Assembly: GCA_002278935.1 (NCBI GenBank)
Contig: NCJL01000003.1
Span: forward strand, 62,001-126,000
Source: Gallionellales bacterium 39-52-133
GTDB lineage: Bacteria > Pseudomonadota > Gammaproteobacteria > Burkholderiales > Gallionellaceae
Reading direction: 5' to 3'
DNA length: 64,000 bases
Each line of letters starts with the position of its first letter. The stretch's first letter is position 1. The translations under genes and the position numbers were made by a program. The notes beneath the pieces were generated by a model. It searched no databases, was not told the DNA's origin, and saw only the letters and a list, made by a program, of their open reading frames with translations. Below are positions 18,841 through 28,184 of the stretch, in pieces.

Positions 18841-20208
18841 TTAAGCCAGATTATATCGTTTCAGCTTGCGATACAGGGTGCGTTCGCTAATTCCCAGTGT
18901 ATCCGCCACATTTCGTCTGTGGCCGTTATAGCTGAGCAGGAGTTTTGCAATATGTCCAGCTTCCACTTCGGCTATCGAGGCATGCGAGGTGTTTTCTTCA
19001 TCCGCCTGTTGCAGCAAACTCAAGGGCTTCTCAATTGCAGTGTTCGCCTGTGTAATTTCAGGTCTTTTGATTTCTTGTGAAAGATGAATATTGGACGCGC
19101 TGATGACGCCGTTGTTGCTTTCGGCAATCGCTTTCAGCAGTATGTTTTTCAATTCGCGAATATTGCCGGGAAAGCTGTAAGACTGGAGTTTTTTCAGTGC
19201 CTCCTGGGTAAGCTTGCAGTGTGGCGCGCCAACCCGCGTGATGCGTTTCACCATGGCATGTGCCAGTAGCGGAATATCGCTGTTGCGTTCTTTCAGGCTG
19301 GGCAGATGCAAATCGATGCCGGCGATACGGTAATACAGGTCATGGCGAAATTCGCCGTTCTCCACCTTTTTCAGCAGGTTGTTGTTGGTTGCCGAAATCA
19401 GGCGTACGTCGGCACGCAATATTTCGGTGCCGCCTATGCGCCTGAATTCCCCGCTTTCCAGCACACGCAAAAGTTTGGCCTGCATGAAGAGCGGCATGTC
19501 ACCGATTTCGTCCAGAAATAATATGCCCTTGTCGGCCAGTTCAAACAGTCCCTGCTTTCTGCCGATGCAGCCGGTGAATGCGCCACGTTCATGACCGAAC
19601 AGCTCATCCTCGAACATGTCCACCGCGATGGAGGCGCAGTTAAGCACGATCAGCGGCTGTTTGTTGCGTGAAGAACGTTTGTGTATGTACTGTGCTGCCA
19701 GCTCTTTGCCCACGCCGCTTTCACCCAGCAACAGCACCGCAGCATCCGATCCTGCGGCGCGGGTCAGGTGGTCAAGGCAGGCAAGAAAAACAGGTGAGCT
19801 GCCTATCATCTGCATCTCGGTGCAAACCAGTTCATCCGTGCTGGCAATACGAAAAACGGCTTCACCCAGATAGAGCTTCTGGTTTGCCCCGCGAATCGGA
19901 TGCCCCTTTATGCGCACATGTTCCGCCCGATTGTTGCTGTCAAAATGAGTATGGATGACCTCGTGCATACGGCCGGTACGAAATACTTCCTGATGCGGGC
20001 AGTCTTCTCCATTCAGGTGGCAGGGTACTGCGGAAAGGTGGGATACCTCATGGCAAGGGCGGCCGACCACCTGGCTGAGGTCCATGCCGTAGTTTTCGCA
20101 ATAGGCGCGGTTGGCGGCAACAATCTGATAGTTTTCGTCTATCAGTACGAAGGGGTTTTCCTGTACGTCTATGAGGGATTGCACTTCAGGAGTAATGATG
20201 TTTTTCAT
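18841..20208 (-). CDS. fisR: FisR-like sigma54-dependent activator with Cys-rich PAS domain
   Basis: A 455-residue enhancer-binding protein: N-terminal PAS-like sensor (about 8-120), AAA+ sigma54-interaction domain (about 135-370; Walker A GESGVGKE at 162-169, Walker B LFLDEIGDM at 230-238) and a C-terminal Fis-type helix-turn-helix. The sensor has Cys52, Cys63 and Cys70, the same 11/7 spacing as Cys53, Cys64 and Cys71 reported for the sulfane-sulfur sensor FisR of Cupriavidus. The sigma54-contact loop reads GAFTGC (209-214) instead of the near-universal GAFTGA, adding a cysteine in that loop. It is divergent from sqr, which has a sigma54 promoter, so activation of sulfide oxidation by sulfane sulfur is the likely role. 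Confidence 0.8.
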   Translation of the reverse strand: MKNIITPEVQSLIDVQENPFVLIDENYQIVAANRAYCENYGMDLSQVVGRPCHEVSHLSAVPCHLNGEDCPHQEVFRTGRMHEVIHTHFDSNNRAEHVRIKGHPIRGANQKLYLGEAVFRIASTDELVCTEMQMIGSSPVFLACLDHLTRAAGSDAAVLLLGESGVGKELAAQYIHKRSSRNKQPLIVLNCASIAVDMFEDELFGHERGAFTGCIGRKQGLFELADKGILFLDEIGDMPLFMQAKLLRVLESGEFRRIGGTEILRADVRLISATNNNLLKKVENGEFRHDLYYRIAGIDLHLPSLKERNSDIPLLAHAMVKRITRVGAPHCKLTQEALKKLQSYSFPGNIRELKNILLKAIAESNNGVISASNIHLSQEIKRPEITQANTAIEKPLSLLQQADEENTSHASIAEVEAGHIAKLLLSYNGHRRNVADTLGISERTLYRKLKRYNLA

Positions 20209-20339
20209 TTGCAGATTCCTGTCAATTTGTCATGACTGATTTTTTTATTCTAATGCAATGCTGTCATATTGGCATGGATACATTGCCTGTTACAGCCGCG
20301 AGAATATTATTATCAATATTAATCATATGGATAACTTGC

Positions 20340-20355
20340 TGGCATGGCGCTTGCT
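20340..20355 (+). promoter_or_regulatory. sigma54 (-24/-12) promoter of sqr
   Basis: TGGCATGGCGCTTGCT matches the sigma54 consensus TGGCAC-N5-TTGCW with GG at 20341-20342 and GC at 20353-20354, exactly ten bases apart. Transcription would start near 20366, about 77 bases before the sqr ATG. A sigma54 activator is encoded divergently next door. Upstream dyad-like sequence around 20265-20290 is a possible activator site. Confidence 0.8.
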
Positions 20356-20442
20356 GCATATGCAGCAAGACTGGAATTCGCTCAATCTAAACACACTATG
20401 TGTTTTTCTGAGTTCCATATTTCACAACAGGAGGAATTAAAA

Positions 20443-21717
20443 ATGGCACACATTGTTATTATCGGGGCAGGCATAGGCGGCTTGCCTATGGCTTATGAAA
20501 TGCGTGAAATTGCACGTCCGGATGACAAAATCACCGTGATTTCAAACAGTACGCGCTTTCACTTTGTTCCTTCCAATCCCTGGGTGGCCGTTAACTGGCG
20601 TACCCGTGAAGATATCGAAATGGAACTGGAACCGGTATTGAAACGTAAAAAGATTGATTTTATTGGTGTGGGGGCGAAGCGTGTGCACCCGGACAGAAAT
20701 ATGGTCGAGCTGGATAACGGCCTGATGGTGGACTACGATTTTCTCGTGATAGCAACGGGCCCCAAGCTGGCTTTCGACGAGATTGAAGGCCTGGGTCCTA
20801 AAGGGTATACGCAATCTGTGTGTCATGTGGAGCATGCAACGGAAGCCGAAAAGGCCTGGCAGGCGTTTGTAAAAGATCCGGGCCCTGTCGTGGTGGGTGC
20901 GGTGCAGCTGGCTTCCTGTTTCGGACCAGCGTACGAATTCGCCGCGATTATGGATACGGACCTGCGTCGCCGCAAGATACGCGACAGGGTGCCGATGACC
21001 TTTGTTACCGCTGAGCCATATATCGGTCACCTTGGGCTGGGTGGCGTGGGTGATTCCAGAGGCATGATGGAGTCCGCGCTACGCAGCAGGCATATCAAGT
21101 GGATCTGCAATGCCAAGACCACCAAGGTTGAGGCCGGCAAGATGTATGTGACCGAGCACAACGATGACGGCACGCCAAAAAAAGAGCATGTGCTCGATTT
21201 CAAATATTCGATGATGCTGCCCGCCTTCAAGGGAATCGATGCGGTGTTTGGCATAGAAGGCCTGACCAATCCGCGCGGTTTTATCCTGATCGACCAGCAC
21301 CAGCGTAATCCGAAATTCAGGAATATTTATTCGGTCGGCGTGTGTGTCGCGATTCCCCCGGTTGAAGCCACTCCCGTACCCACCGGCGCACCCAAGACGG
21401 GTTATATGATTGAGTCTATGGTCACGGCAACGGCACACAATATTCGCGCCGAACTGGATGGCAAGGAGCCGCAGGAACGTGCCACCTGGAATGCCGTGTG
21501 TCTGGCCGATTTCGGTGATACCGGTATTGCTTTTGTTGCTCTGCCCCAGATTCCGCCGCGCAATGTGAACTGGTTTTCCGAGGGCAAGTGGGTGCATCTG
21601 GCCAAGGTCGCCTTCGAAAAATATTTTATGCGCAAGATGAAGCGGGGGACGTCAGAGCATGTCTTCGAAAAGGTGCTGCTGAAAGCCGTTGGTATTATGA
21701 AGCTGAAAGAAAAATAA
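20443..21717 (+). CDS. sqr: sulfide:quinone oxidoreductase
   Basis: A 424-residue membrane-associated flavoprotein oxidising sulfide to sulfane sulfur with quinone as acceptor. The ATG at 20443 follows AGGAGG. The N-terminal dinucleotide fold is MAHIVIIGAGIGGLPMAYEM. The three catalytic cysteines fall at Cys127, Cys159 (LASCFGPAYEF) and Cys353 (NAVCLAD), as in the Acidithiobacillus ferrooxidans enzyme (Cys128, Cys160, Cys356), which it closely resembles from memory. The C-terminus is basic and amphipathic (KVAFEKYFMRKMKRG), fitting membrane association. Controlled from a sigma54 promoter. Confidence 0.93.
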   Translation: MAHIVIIGAGIGGLPMAYEMREIARPDDKITVISNSTRFHFVPSNPWVAVNWRTREDIEMELEPVLKRKKIDFIGVGAKRVHPDRNMVELDNGLMVDYDFLVIATGPKLAFDEIEGLGPKGYTQSVCHVEHATEAEKAWQAFVKDPGPVVVGAVQLASCFGPAYEFAAIMDTDLRRRKIRDRVPMTFVTAEPYIGHLGLGGVGDSRGMMESALRSRHIKWICNAKTTKVEAGKMYVTEHNDDGTPKKEHVLDFKYSMMLPAFKGIDAVFGIEGLTNPRGFILIDQHQRNPKFRNIYSVGVCVAIPPVEATPVPTGAPKTGYMIESMVTATAHNIRAELDGKEPQERATWNAVCLADFGDTGIAFVALPQIPPRNVNWFSEGKWVHLAKVAFEKYFMRKMKRGTSEHVFEKVLLKAVGIMKLKEK

Positions 21718-21960
21718 TCAGCAGGCTGGTATTGTAATATTTGATTCATTTTGGATTGCTTGGTATGCATCTATCTGTATTTATTTACTTTATTGCCCTG
21801 TGTCGTCAAGGCTTTGATTAAAGGGCGGGTGGGGGCAAGTCACTTGTGCGCCCAGTGAATTAAAATTTTATCAATCCTCCGATTTATGAAATAATTTCAT
21901 TCAATACATGTGTCATATTGCATGCATTGCCTTGAAATTAAATCCTTGTCAGGAGACAGT

Positions 21961-22356
21961 ATGGCTGCGCTATTTTCAGAAAAGTGGATGCTCGCGTTGC
22001 AAAGCAAATGGAACAACAGCCCGCAAGTTTATGAACCGCTGCAGAAGGCTGGCTTTACGTCCCGCATCGGTTATGGGTTCAAAGGCGAGCCACGTGCCAG
22101 CGGATATATCTCAGTCATTAACGGCAGGGTGCTGAGTGCCGGATTAATGGATGACGGTGAGCTGGATTGGGATTTGCGTGCCAGTCCGGAAGATTGGGCA
22201 GCGTGGATAGAGCACGGTTTTGGCCTGAACAAGCTGGGGCCGGCAATTGCCAAAAACTCGCTGGAGTTTGCCAAGGGTAATTATCGCCAGATGATACAGA
22301 ATTTGTCGTTGAGCCAGCCATTCCTGGCACATTTCCAGTTGATGGGGGAAATTTAA
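21961..22356 (+). CDS. SCP2 sterol-binding domain-like protein
   Basis: A 131-residue soluble protein starting at the ATG at 21961, preceded by CAGGAGA. The pattern (LQSKWNNSPQVYEPLQKAGFTSRIGYGF, then GELDWDLRASPEDWAAWI and AKNSLEFAKGNYRQMIQN) resembles small SCP2-like lipid-binding proteins. These are often found near sulfur or respiratory genes, but the function here is unknown. The upstream DNA (about 21909-21933) shares a TGTCATATTG-CATG-CATTGCC pattern with the sqr upstream region. Confidence 0.6.
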   Translation: MAALFSEKWMLALQSKWNNSPQVYEPLQKAGFTSRIGYGFKGEPRASGYISVINGRVLSAGLMDDGELDWDLRASPEDWAAWIEHGFGLNKLGPAIAKNSLEFAKGNYRQMIQNLSLSQPFLAHFQLMGEI

Positions 22357-22414
22357 ATCCAGGTTTACACTGAGCAGTTGTCTGCAATTTCCCCGGTGGT
22401 GCAAGATCGCCAGG

Positions 22415-23761
22415 CTAACGATAATATCGCAGGCCTCGATTGAAATCATAGAGGGTGAGGGCATCCGGCAAAAATGCGACCGATACCGAAGTGGGGCCCA
22501 TCACGCCGGGTTGCTGTATATGGGTATAGGAGCCTGAAGAGGTGCGAAGTTCTACCGGAAAACGGATGACCTCATCACTCCAGCCTACCCATAAATATTC
22601 CGGCAGGTAACGGACAAAGCGGTAGCCAATGCTGGGATCAATATCCTGTTTGAACTCTTTCACGCCAGCTTTGTAGCCGCCGGAAATATAATTTCCGCCC
22701 CATGTCAGGCTCGCGGCTGCCGTAATCAAACCCAGCCTGAGCAGCTCATCAGAGCCGGACTGCAATCCTGCATTGGCGATGACGGCGCCCAATGCAGTGC
22801 CACCCGCGCCGACCAGCACACCCAGTCCGGTTTTCGCCGCAACTTTTGATGAGGCGATGGCACCGCTGGCCGTTACCTTGCCGCCAAATGCAGAGTCCAG
22901 AATAATTTCATGTAGTTCACTTTCTCTTTCCAGATGACGCTCGTACCATTTTCCGGCATCGGGAGACAGGTGCGCATTAATACGCAGTCCGCTGCGGTCG
23001 GTGATCGCAAGCGCACTTTTCTGTCCGCGAAGTTTAAAGCTGATCTGGCGATGCGAGCGCAAGGGGTTGATCTTCAGCTCGGGTGTCCAAACCGGTTCAG
23101 GACCCGGCCCGCCCAGCACCAGAAACAGATTGGCCGGCGGCTCCTCGCGACCGGATAATTCCCTGGCCCAGCCAAGGCGCTTGTCCATGGTCCATGCAGC
23201 GCGAAAGTCTACCCGGGCTTCCTGCCAGTCACCGCACATTGTCCACAGTCCCGCAAGAAACAGGCGCATGGCAGGGTCGTCAAAATGACCTTCAGGACTC
23301 CACGGCAGCGACAGCAGGCTGCTGGCAACACGCGCTTCTACGCAGGCTTTTTCATATTTTGCCTGCAATGAGTAACCCCAGCTCAGCAGAAAGTGCAGCC
23401 AGATTATTTCATGCTCGGAAGCGTAATAATCCTCGGGTGTCTGCAGATAGAAAAATGTTTTTGCTTCACGCGAAATATGGTAGCGCACACGGTCTTCAAG
23501 TGCTTCCACCTGCTTTTGCAGCATTTTGATCTGCGGTTTACCCTGAACCAGATTCAGGTAGGTTTTTTCCATTGTGGTGATGAAATTTCCTTCTTCCATG
23601 CCGCGCGGGAAGGCGAGCAGGGCATCGTCGGTGTCGCCCTGTACAAACTTGCTTTGGCTTTTTTGATAGTCCTGTCTGGACAGCAGGGTGGTCTGGCTGC
23701 AGCCGGTAATAACAAGCAGCGCAAGGAGCAATAAAAAATGTGCGGGGGCAATACTGTGCAT
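22415..23761 (-). CDS. outer-membrane-type lipoprotein with TPR-like N-terminal half, function unknown
   Basis: A 448-residue predicted lipoprotein: MHSIAPAHFLLLLALLVITGC gives a lipobox with Cys21. The next 200 residues are helical and repeat-like (load and track of protein size, WxxA patterns as in TPR-containing lipoproteins). The later part has a glycine-rich hydrophobic segment (about 310-360, GLGVLVGAGGTALGAVIANAG) typical of this family of COG3014-like lipoproteins. The ATG at 23761 is chosen because an upstream extension would overlap radC and lose the signal peptide. No function is assigned. Confidence 0.65.
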   Translation of the reverse strand: MHSIAPAHFLLLLALLVITGCSQTTLLSRQDYQKSQSKFVQGDTDDALLAFPRGMEEGNFITTMEKTYLNLVQGKPQIKMLQKQVEALEDRVRYHISREAKTFFYLQTPEDYYASEHEIIWLHFLLSWGYSLQAKYEKACVEARVASSLLSLPWSPEGHFDDPAMRLFLAGLWTMCGDWQEARVDFRAAWTMDKRLGWARELSGREEPPANLFLVLGGPGPEPVWTPELKINPLRSHRQISFKLRGQKSALAITDRSGLRINAHLSPDAGKWYERHLERESELHEIILDSAFGGKVTASGAIASSKVAAKTGLGVLVGAGGTALGAVIANAGLQSGSDELLRLGLITAAASLTWGGNYISGGYKAGVKEFKQDIDPSIGYRFVRYLPEYLWVGWSDEVIRFPVELRTSSGSYTHIQQPGVMGPTSVSVAFLPDALTLYDFNRGLRYYR

Positions 23762-23802
23762 TCGGAAGATATTTTGTTTTAACTGTTGCGTGCAAATAAT
23801 AA

Positions 23803-24477
23803 TTACAGCATGCCGCGCTCTGCAAAAGACAGGCATCCGGCACCTGCGACAATGAAGTGATCCAGCACGCGCACATCCACCAGTGCGAGTGCCTGCTTTA
23901 ATGCATCCGTCAGAAGACGGTCGGACTGGCTGGGCTCGGCTACCCCCGAGGGATGGTTATGCGCGAGGATAACCGCCGCTGCGTTGTGAAACAGCGCGCG
24001 TTTGACCACTTCGCGCGGGTAGACGCTGGTTTGTGTGAGGGTGCCGTGAAAGAGTTCCTCCGCGGCAAGAACGCGGTGTTGTGCGTCCAGAAAAATCACC
24101 ATGAATACTTCCTGCTCCCTTCCGCGTAACAGGAGCTGTAAATAATCGCGCACCGCGCGCGGGGAATTAAGCGCGTCGCCCGTGCGCATTTCCTCGCCCA
24201 GCGCGCGCCGCGACATTTCCAGTACTGCCTGCATCTGAACGTATTTGGCTTGCCCCATGCCGTGGATGTCACAAAACTCTGCTTCGCTGGCGGCAAACAT
24301 TCGGGTAAGCGAGTTGAAGCGCCCAAGCAGGTCGCGTGCCAGATCTACCGCGCTTTTGCCGGTAACCCCGGTGCGCAGGAATATCGCCAGCAATTCTGCG
24401 TCGGAAAGCGCCGCGGCACCCCGCTGAATTAATTTCTCGCGCGGGCGTTCACCTTCCGGCCAATCGTTGATTCCCAT
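23803..24477 (-). CDS. radC: RadC-family JAB-domain protein
   Basis: A 224-residue protein with the N-terminal UPF0758 helix-hairpin-helix part and the C-terminal JAB/MPN domain. The metal-binding signature is visible as [14 protein letters not shown]. The family is named for DNA repair, although its true role is unsettled. It is divergent from coaBC, a common arrangement in proteobacteria. Confidence 0.93.
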   Translation of the reverse strand: MGINDWPEGERPREKLIQRGAAALSDAELLAIFLRTGVTGKSAVDLARDLLGRFNSLTRMFAASEAEFCDIHGMGQAKYVQMQAVLEMSRRALGEEMRTGDALNSPRAVRDYLQLLLRGREQEVFMVIFLDAQHRVLAAEELFHGTLTQTSVYPREVVKRALFHNAAAVILAHNHPSGVAEPSQSDRLLTDALKQALALVDVRVLDHFIVAGAGCLSFAERGML

Positions 24478-24539
24478 TTTGCATCCTTATCTCGATTTTT
24501 CGATTAAGCGCAGCGGTTTTTGCTAAGATACGCAGCATT

Positions 24540-25733
24540 ATGGAACAAATTAAATCTAAAAGCATTGTGCTCGGACTTACAGGCGGTATAGCTGCCTATA
24601 AGGCGGCTGAGTTGGCGCGCCTGCTGATAAAGCAAGGTGTGGATGTGCAGGTCGCCATGACGGATGGTGCCGGTCATTTTATTACGCATACGACTATGCA
24701 GGCTTTAACGGGCAAGCCGGTGTTAAGCAACCAGTGGGATGGATCCGGAAACGGCATGGCGCATATCAATCTGAGTCGTGCTGCCGATGCCATCGTCATC
24801 GCGCCGGCAACGGCTGATTTCATTGCCAGGCTGGCGCATGGCCTGGCGGATGATTTGCTTTCCACCATGTGTCTTGCGCGCAATTGCCCCTTGCTGATCG
24901 CCCCTGCGATGAACAGGCAGATGTGGGAGAGTGCCGCGACGCAGCGCAATATTGCACAGCTTAAAGCCGACGGTGTGATAGTGCTGGGACCGGACACGGG
25001 TGTGCAGGCTTGCGGCGAGGAAGGCATGGGACGCATGCTGGAAGCTGAACAATTGGCACAGGGCGTTATCGGCAGTTTTCAGCCGAAATTACTTGCCGGT
25101 AAAAAATTGCTGCTTACTGCCGGCCCGACGTATGAGGCTATCGATGCGGTGCGCGGCATTACCAATCGCAGCTCCGGCAAGATGGGGTATGCAATCGCGC
25201 AGGCAGCGCTGGATATGGGAGCGCAGGTTACGCTGGTATCAGGGCCGGTTGCATTGGCTGCGCCGGCAGGAGCTCAGTTGGTGAAGGTGGAAAGCGCCCT
25301 TGAAATGTTTGATGCAGTAAAAAAGCTGGTTGCCGCCAGCGATATTTTTATTGGAGTGGCAGCGGTTGCGGATTATCGCGTTGCGCAAACCAGCGCACAA
25401 AAAATCAAGAAAGATGGCGGCAATCTGGCGATCGAACTGGTACCGAATCCCGACATCCTTGCTTATGTTGCAGCGTTAGCGAATCCACCTTTCTGTGTGG
25501 GTTTCGCAGCCGAGAGTGAAAATTTGCGAACCTATGCCGAACAGAAACGCCGCGCGAAAAAACTGCCGCTGCTCGCGGCCAATCTGGCGCAAAAGGCGAT
25601 AGGTGCGGATGACAATGAGCTGATTTTATTCGATGATGCGGGAGAGCATGTATTGCCGCGCTCGGACAAGCCGAGCCAGGCGCGCGCCTTGCTGAGCCAC
25701 ATTATTAAACTGACAATGACCAACAAACTTTAA
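24540..25733 (+). CDS. coaBC: bifunctional phosphopantothenoylcysteine decarboxylase/ligase
   Basis: A 397-residue two-domain enzyme of coenzyme A synthesis. The N-terminal flavoprotein CoaC half (about 1-185; [25 protein letters not shown]) decarboxylates 4'-phosphopantothenoylcysteine. The C-terminal CoaB half ([22 protein letters not shown]) joins phosphopantothenate to cysteine. dut follows 11 bases later, the usual partner. Confidence 0.95.
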   Translation: MEQIKSKSIVLGLTGGIAAYKAAELARLLIKQGVDVQVAMTDGAGHFITHTTMQALTGKPVLSNQWDGSGNGMAHINLSRAADAIVIAPATADFIARLAHGLADDLLSTMCLARNCPLLIAPAMNRQMWESAATQRNIAQLKADGVIVLGPDTGVQACGEEGMGRMLEAEQLAQGVIGSFQPKLLAGKKLLLTAGPTYEAIDAVRGITNRSSGKMGYAIAQAALDMGAQVTLVSGPVALAAPAGAQLVKVESALEMFDAVKKLVAASDIFIGVAAVADYRVAQTSAQKIKKDGGNLAIELVPNPDILAYVAALANPPFCVGFAAESENLRTYAEQKRRAKKLPLLAANLAQKAIGADDNELILFDDAGEHVLPRSDKPSQARALLSHIIKLTMTNKL

Positions 25734-25744
25734 GGAATGGCACG

Positions 25745-26194
25745 ATGAAGAAAGTGGATGTAAAAATACTCGACCCGCGTTTGCTTGAAAACCCGCCCGC
25801 CTACGGCACACCGGGCTCGGCCGGCATCGATTTGCGCGCCTGTATCGAGCACAACATGATTGTAAATCCCGGACAGTGCGAGTTGATTCCCAGCGGTATA
25901 GCCATGCATATCGGTGATCCTCATTACGCGGCGATGATCCTGCCGCGTTCGGGTCTGGGGCATAAACATGGCATTGTGCTGGGCAATCTGGTGGGGCTGA
26001 TTGATTCGGATTATCAGGGTCAGATTTTTGTTTCACTGTGGAATCGCGGCCACAGCCCGTTTACGCTGATGCCACTGGAACGCATGGCACAACTGGTGAT
26101 TGTGCCGGTGATGCAGGTTCAGTTTAATATCGTCAGCGAGTTTCCGCACAGCGAGCGCGGTACAGGCGGATTTGGCAGTACCGGCAAGCATTAG
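25745..26194 (+). CDS. dut: dUTP diphosphatase
   Basis: A 149-residue trimeric dUTPase with all five motifs recognisable, including [33 protein letters not shown] and the C-terminal [12 protein letters not shown] arm. It removes dUTP and supplies dUMP for thymidylate synthesis. Co-transcribed with coaBC. Confidence 0.96.
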   Translation: MKKVDVKILDPRLLENPPAYGTPGSAGIDLRACIEHNMIVNPGQCELIPSGIAMHIGDPHYAAMILPRSGLGHKHGIVLGNLVGLIDSDYQGQIFVSLWNRGHSPFTLMPLERMAQLVIVPVMQVQFNIVSEFPHSERGTGGFGSTGKH

Positions 26195-26215
26195 GCACGG
26201 TAAAAAAATTCCCGG

Positions 26216-26785
26216 TCAGTCATCCAGACTGATCGTGCAGTAATCAATTTCAACGACAACCAGTTCGTCTATTCCGTTGGGCAGGCGCAGGGTAATCATA
26301 TCGTCCACGCGTGTTTTTAGCAGCGCACGGGCCAGCGGTGACACCCAGCTGATCAAACCCTTGGCCGGGTCGGCCTCGTCCACGCCCACAATGCTGAAGG
26401 TGCGGTTGACACCATCGAGTCCGCATACGGTTACGGTTGCGCCAAAAAAGATCTGCTCGCAGTTCACCCTGAGGGCAGGGTCGACCACTTCGGAGTTTTC
26501 AAGGCGCTTGGCCAAAAAGCGTATGCGCTTGTCGATCTCCCTCAGTCGTTTTTTACCATAGATATAGTCGCCATTTTCAGAGCGGTCACCGTTTGAAGCC
26601 GCCCAGGTAATGGTTTGTACCAGCGCTGGACGTTCTACTCTCCAAAGTTGGTCCAGCTCATCCTGTAAACGCCGGAATCCGGCAGGGGTGATGTAATTTT
26701 TCGTGCCGGCAGCAATTTGACTGGAAGGTTCGGATTGCTCCTCATCTTCCGATTCATCAAATTCAGTGGTGAATGCTTTGCTCAT
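26216..26785 (-). CDS. greB: transcription elongation factor GreB
   Basis: A 189-residue Gre factor: coiled-coil N-terminal domain (YITPAGFRRLQDELDQLW onward) and C-terminal FKBP-like domain (EADPAKGLISWVSPLARALL). The motif GDRSENGDYIYGKKRLREID marks GreB. About 30 extra residues, acidic and serine-rich, precede the usual start. It rescues backtracked RNA polymerase. It is convergent with dut. Confidence 0.93.
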   Translation of the reverse strand: MSKAFTTEFDESEDEEQSEPSSQIAAGTKNYITPAGFRRLQDELDQLWRVERPALVQTITWAASNGDRSENGDYIYGKKRLREIDKRIRFLAKRLENSEVVDPALRVNCEQIFFGATVTVCGLDGVNRTFSIVGVDEADPAKGLISWVSPLARALLKTRVDDMITLRLPNGIDELVVVEIDYCTISLDD

Positions 26786-26849
26786 ATGGGTAGAAACCGG
26801 TTAATTCGAATAGCTGGCCAATCTGGATGTGACCTGGTGTCATTATGCC

Positions 26850-26881
26850 GAAAAAAAATTCCCGGCAGAGCCGGGAATTTT
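26850..26881 (-). terminator. intrinsic terminator after the YeeE/YedE gene
   Basis: Stem AATTCCCGGC / GCCGGGAATT with a 3-base loop (26857-26879), followed on the minus strand by a run of eight T. It lies 30 bases beyond the transporter stop codon. Confidence 0.85.
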
Positions 26882-26913
26882 ACTTTCAGCCTGACTACCT
26901 GAATGGCTGAAAA

Positions 26914-28017
26914 TCAGGCTTCACGCATCATCAGGTAATACTGGATTTTCATGGTGATTGCGGAGCCGGCAATAATGGCAATCAGCGTGACAAAAGAGCC
27001 CACTGCCAGCGTTGAAACGCCGGTAATGCCCTGGCCTATGGTACAGCCCATTGCGGTGATGCCACCAAAACCCATCAACAGCGCGCCGATGATGTGATTG
27101 CCCATATCCTTGGCAGAAGTGAAGTATTCCCAGCGGAAGCTGCCGGATGCCTTGGCGTGGATAAACGAGCCTAGTATCACACCCCATGCAGAAGCCACGC
27201 TGAAGGTGAGCACGTTGGATGTGTCAGTCCAGTAGCCGAGGAACTCCAGGGTGTAGGCTGAAGGAGCCACAAAAGACATCGACTCTGCCAGACGTGACGC
27301 GGTGCCCATATGGGTCATTTCCATGGTGTCTGGATTTTCTGCATAGCCGATGTGACCGGTTATGTACCATGCGGCAATAATGATCAGGCCAATTACCACA
27401 CCAGCCAGGATATTATCCTTCTCACCGCGGAATTCCTTGTTCATGAAAATGAAAACAAGCAGGGCAAGCGCAATTACAGCGGTAACAGCTATCAGGGCTG
27501 TCTTGCCTTCCATGCCCATCATGCTGCCCAGCAGGGCGGGTAAAGTCTGGTTGGGTTCCAGTTGCATGGTCAAGGATGAAGGGCTGAGGAAGTTGACGCG
27601 GAACGCTCCAAAAATTCCTTTCAGCGTGGCGATTGCCGCTACGCCCATGAACACGAAAACGACCACGGACTTCAGGTTTCCGCCGCCGATGCGCACCAGA
27701 GTCTTGTTGCCGCACCCCGATGCAATGGTCATGCCCACGCCAAAGGTCAGGCCACCCACGATAAAGGTCAGGATAGGGAAGCTTGCGCCAGTGTAAATGG
27801 TATGGGATAGATCAAGTAACCCGCTGTACGCAAGCAGATTGGTGCCGATGATTGCTACTGCAATTGCCAGGAACCAGGCGCGCATGCGTCCCCAGCTGCC
27901 CATGTTTACAACGTCTGAAACCGCACCCATCGTGCAGAAATTGGTCTTGCTGGCGATAAAACCCAATATCACACCCAAACCAAGTCCCCACATAACTACC
28001 GTCGTTGCTAAACTCAT
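26914..28017 (-). CDS. YeeE/YedE family transporter (SoxT/TsuA-type, sulfur compound uptake)
   Basis: A 367-residue multi-pass inner-membrane protein with conserved cysteine motifs SKTNFCTMGAV, ASGCGNKTLVRIGGGNLKS and AMGCTIGQGITG. These match the YeeE/YedE family, where the cysteines guide thiosulfate through the channel in TsuA. Related proteins in sox clusters are called SoxT. It lies downstream of soxB but behind a terminator, with its own possible promoter. Thiosulfate or sulfane-sulfur transport is the best inference. Confidence 0.85.
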   Translation of the reverse strand: MSLATTVVMWGLGLGVILGFIASKTNFCTMGAVSDVVNMGSWGRMRAWFLAIAVAIIGTNLLAYSGLLDLSHTIYTGASFPILTFIVGGLTFGVGMTIASGCGNKTLVRIGGGNLKSVVVFVFMGVAAIATLKGIFGAFRVNFLSPSSLTMQLEPNQTLPALLGSMMGMEGKTALIAVTAVIALALLVFIFMNKEFRGEKDNILAGVVIGLIIIAAWYITGHIGYAENPDTMEMTHMGTASRLAESMSFVAPSAYTLEFLGYWTDTSNVLTFSVASAWGVILGSFIHAKASGSFRWEYFTSAKDMGNHIIGALLMGFGGITAMGCTIGQGITGVSTLAVGSFVTLIAIIAGSAITMKIQYYLMMREA

Positions 28018-28073
28018 GATCTCGTCCCCCTTGATTATTGTGCGTTTAAATAAATCGAATTAATTCAGTAGCA

Positions 28074-28100
28074 TGTCGGCAAAAGATGCTTAAAGTTGCC
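28074..28100 (-). promoter_or_regulatory. degenerate ECF-type promoter candidate before the transporter
   Basis: On the minus strand GGCAA-N17-CGACA, the same spacing as the stronger GGAAT-N17-CGTCT boxes around the sigma gene but with substitutions in both boxes. It lies 57 bases from the start codon, a reasonable distance. Weak evidence alone. Confidence 0.3.
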
Positions 28101-28122
28101 GCCTGTTAAGCAGATAAGAAAA

Positions 28123-28161
28123 ATGCTTGATAAACAAGAAAATATCCTGTTTATCAAGCAT
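28123..28161 (-). terminator. intrinsic terminator after soxB
   Basis: A perfect 14-base inverted repeat ATGCTTGATAAACA / TGTTTATCAAGCAT with an 11-base loop, followed on the minus strand by TTTTTC. It separates soxB from the transporter gene. Confidence 0.85.
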
Positions 28162-28184
28162 GATTAATCGCTCAAAACATCTTG

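Noticed and set aside
20272..20287. TTGGCATGGATACATTGC as a sigma54 promoter
   Set aside because: GG and GC are 12 bases apart rather than 10; the box at 20340-20355 has the right spacing.
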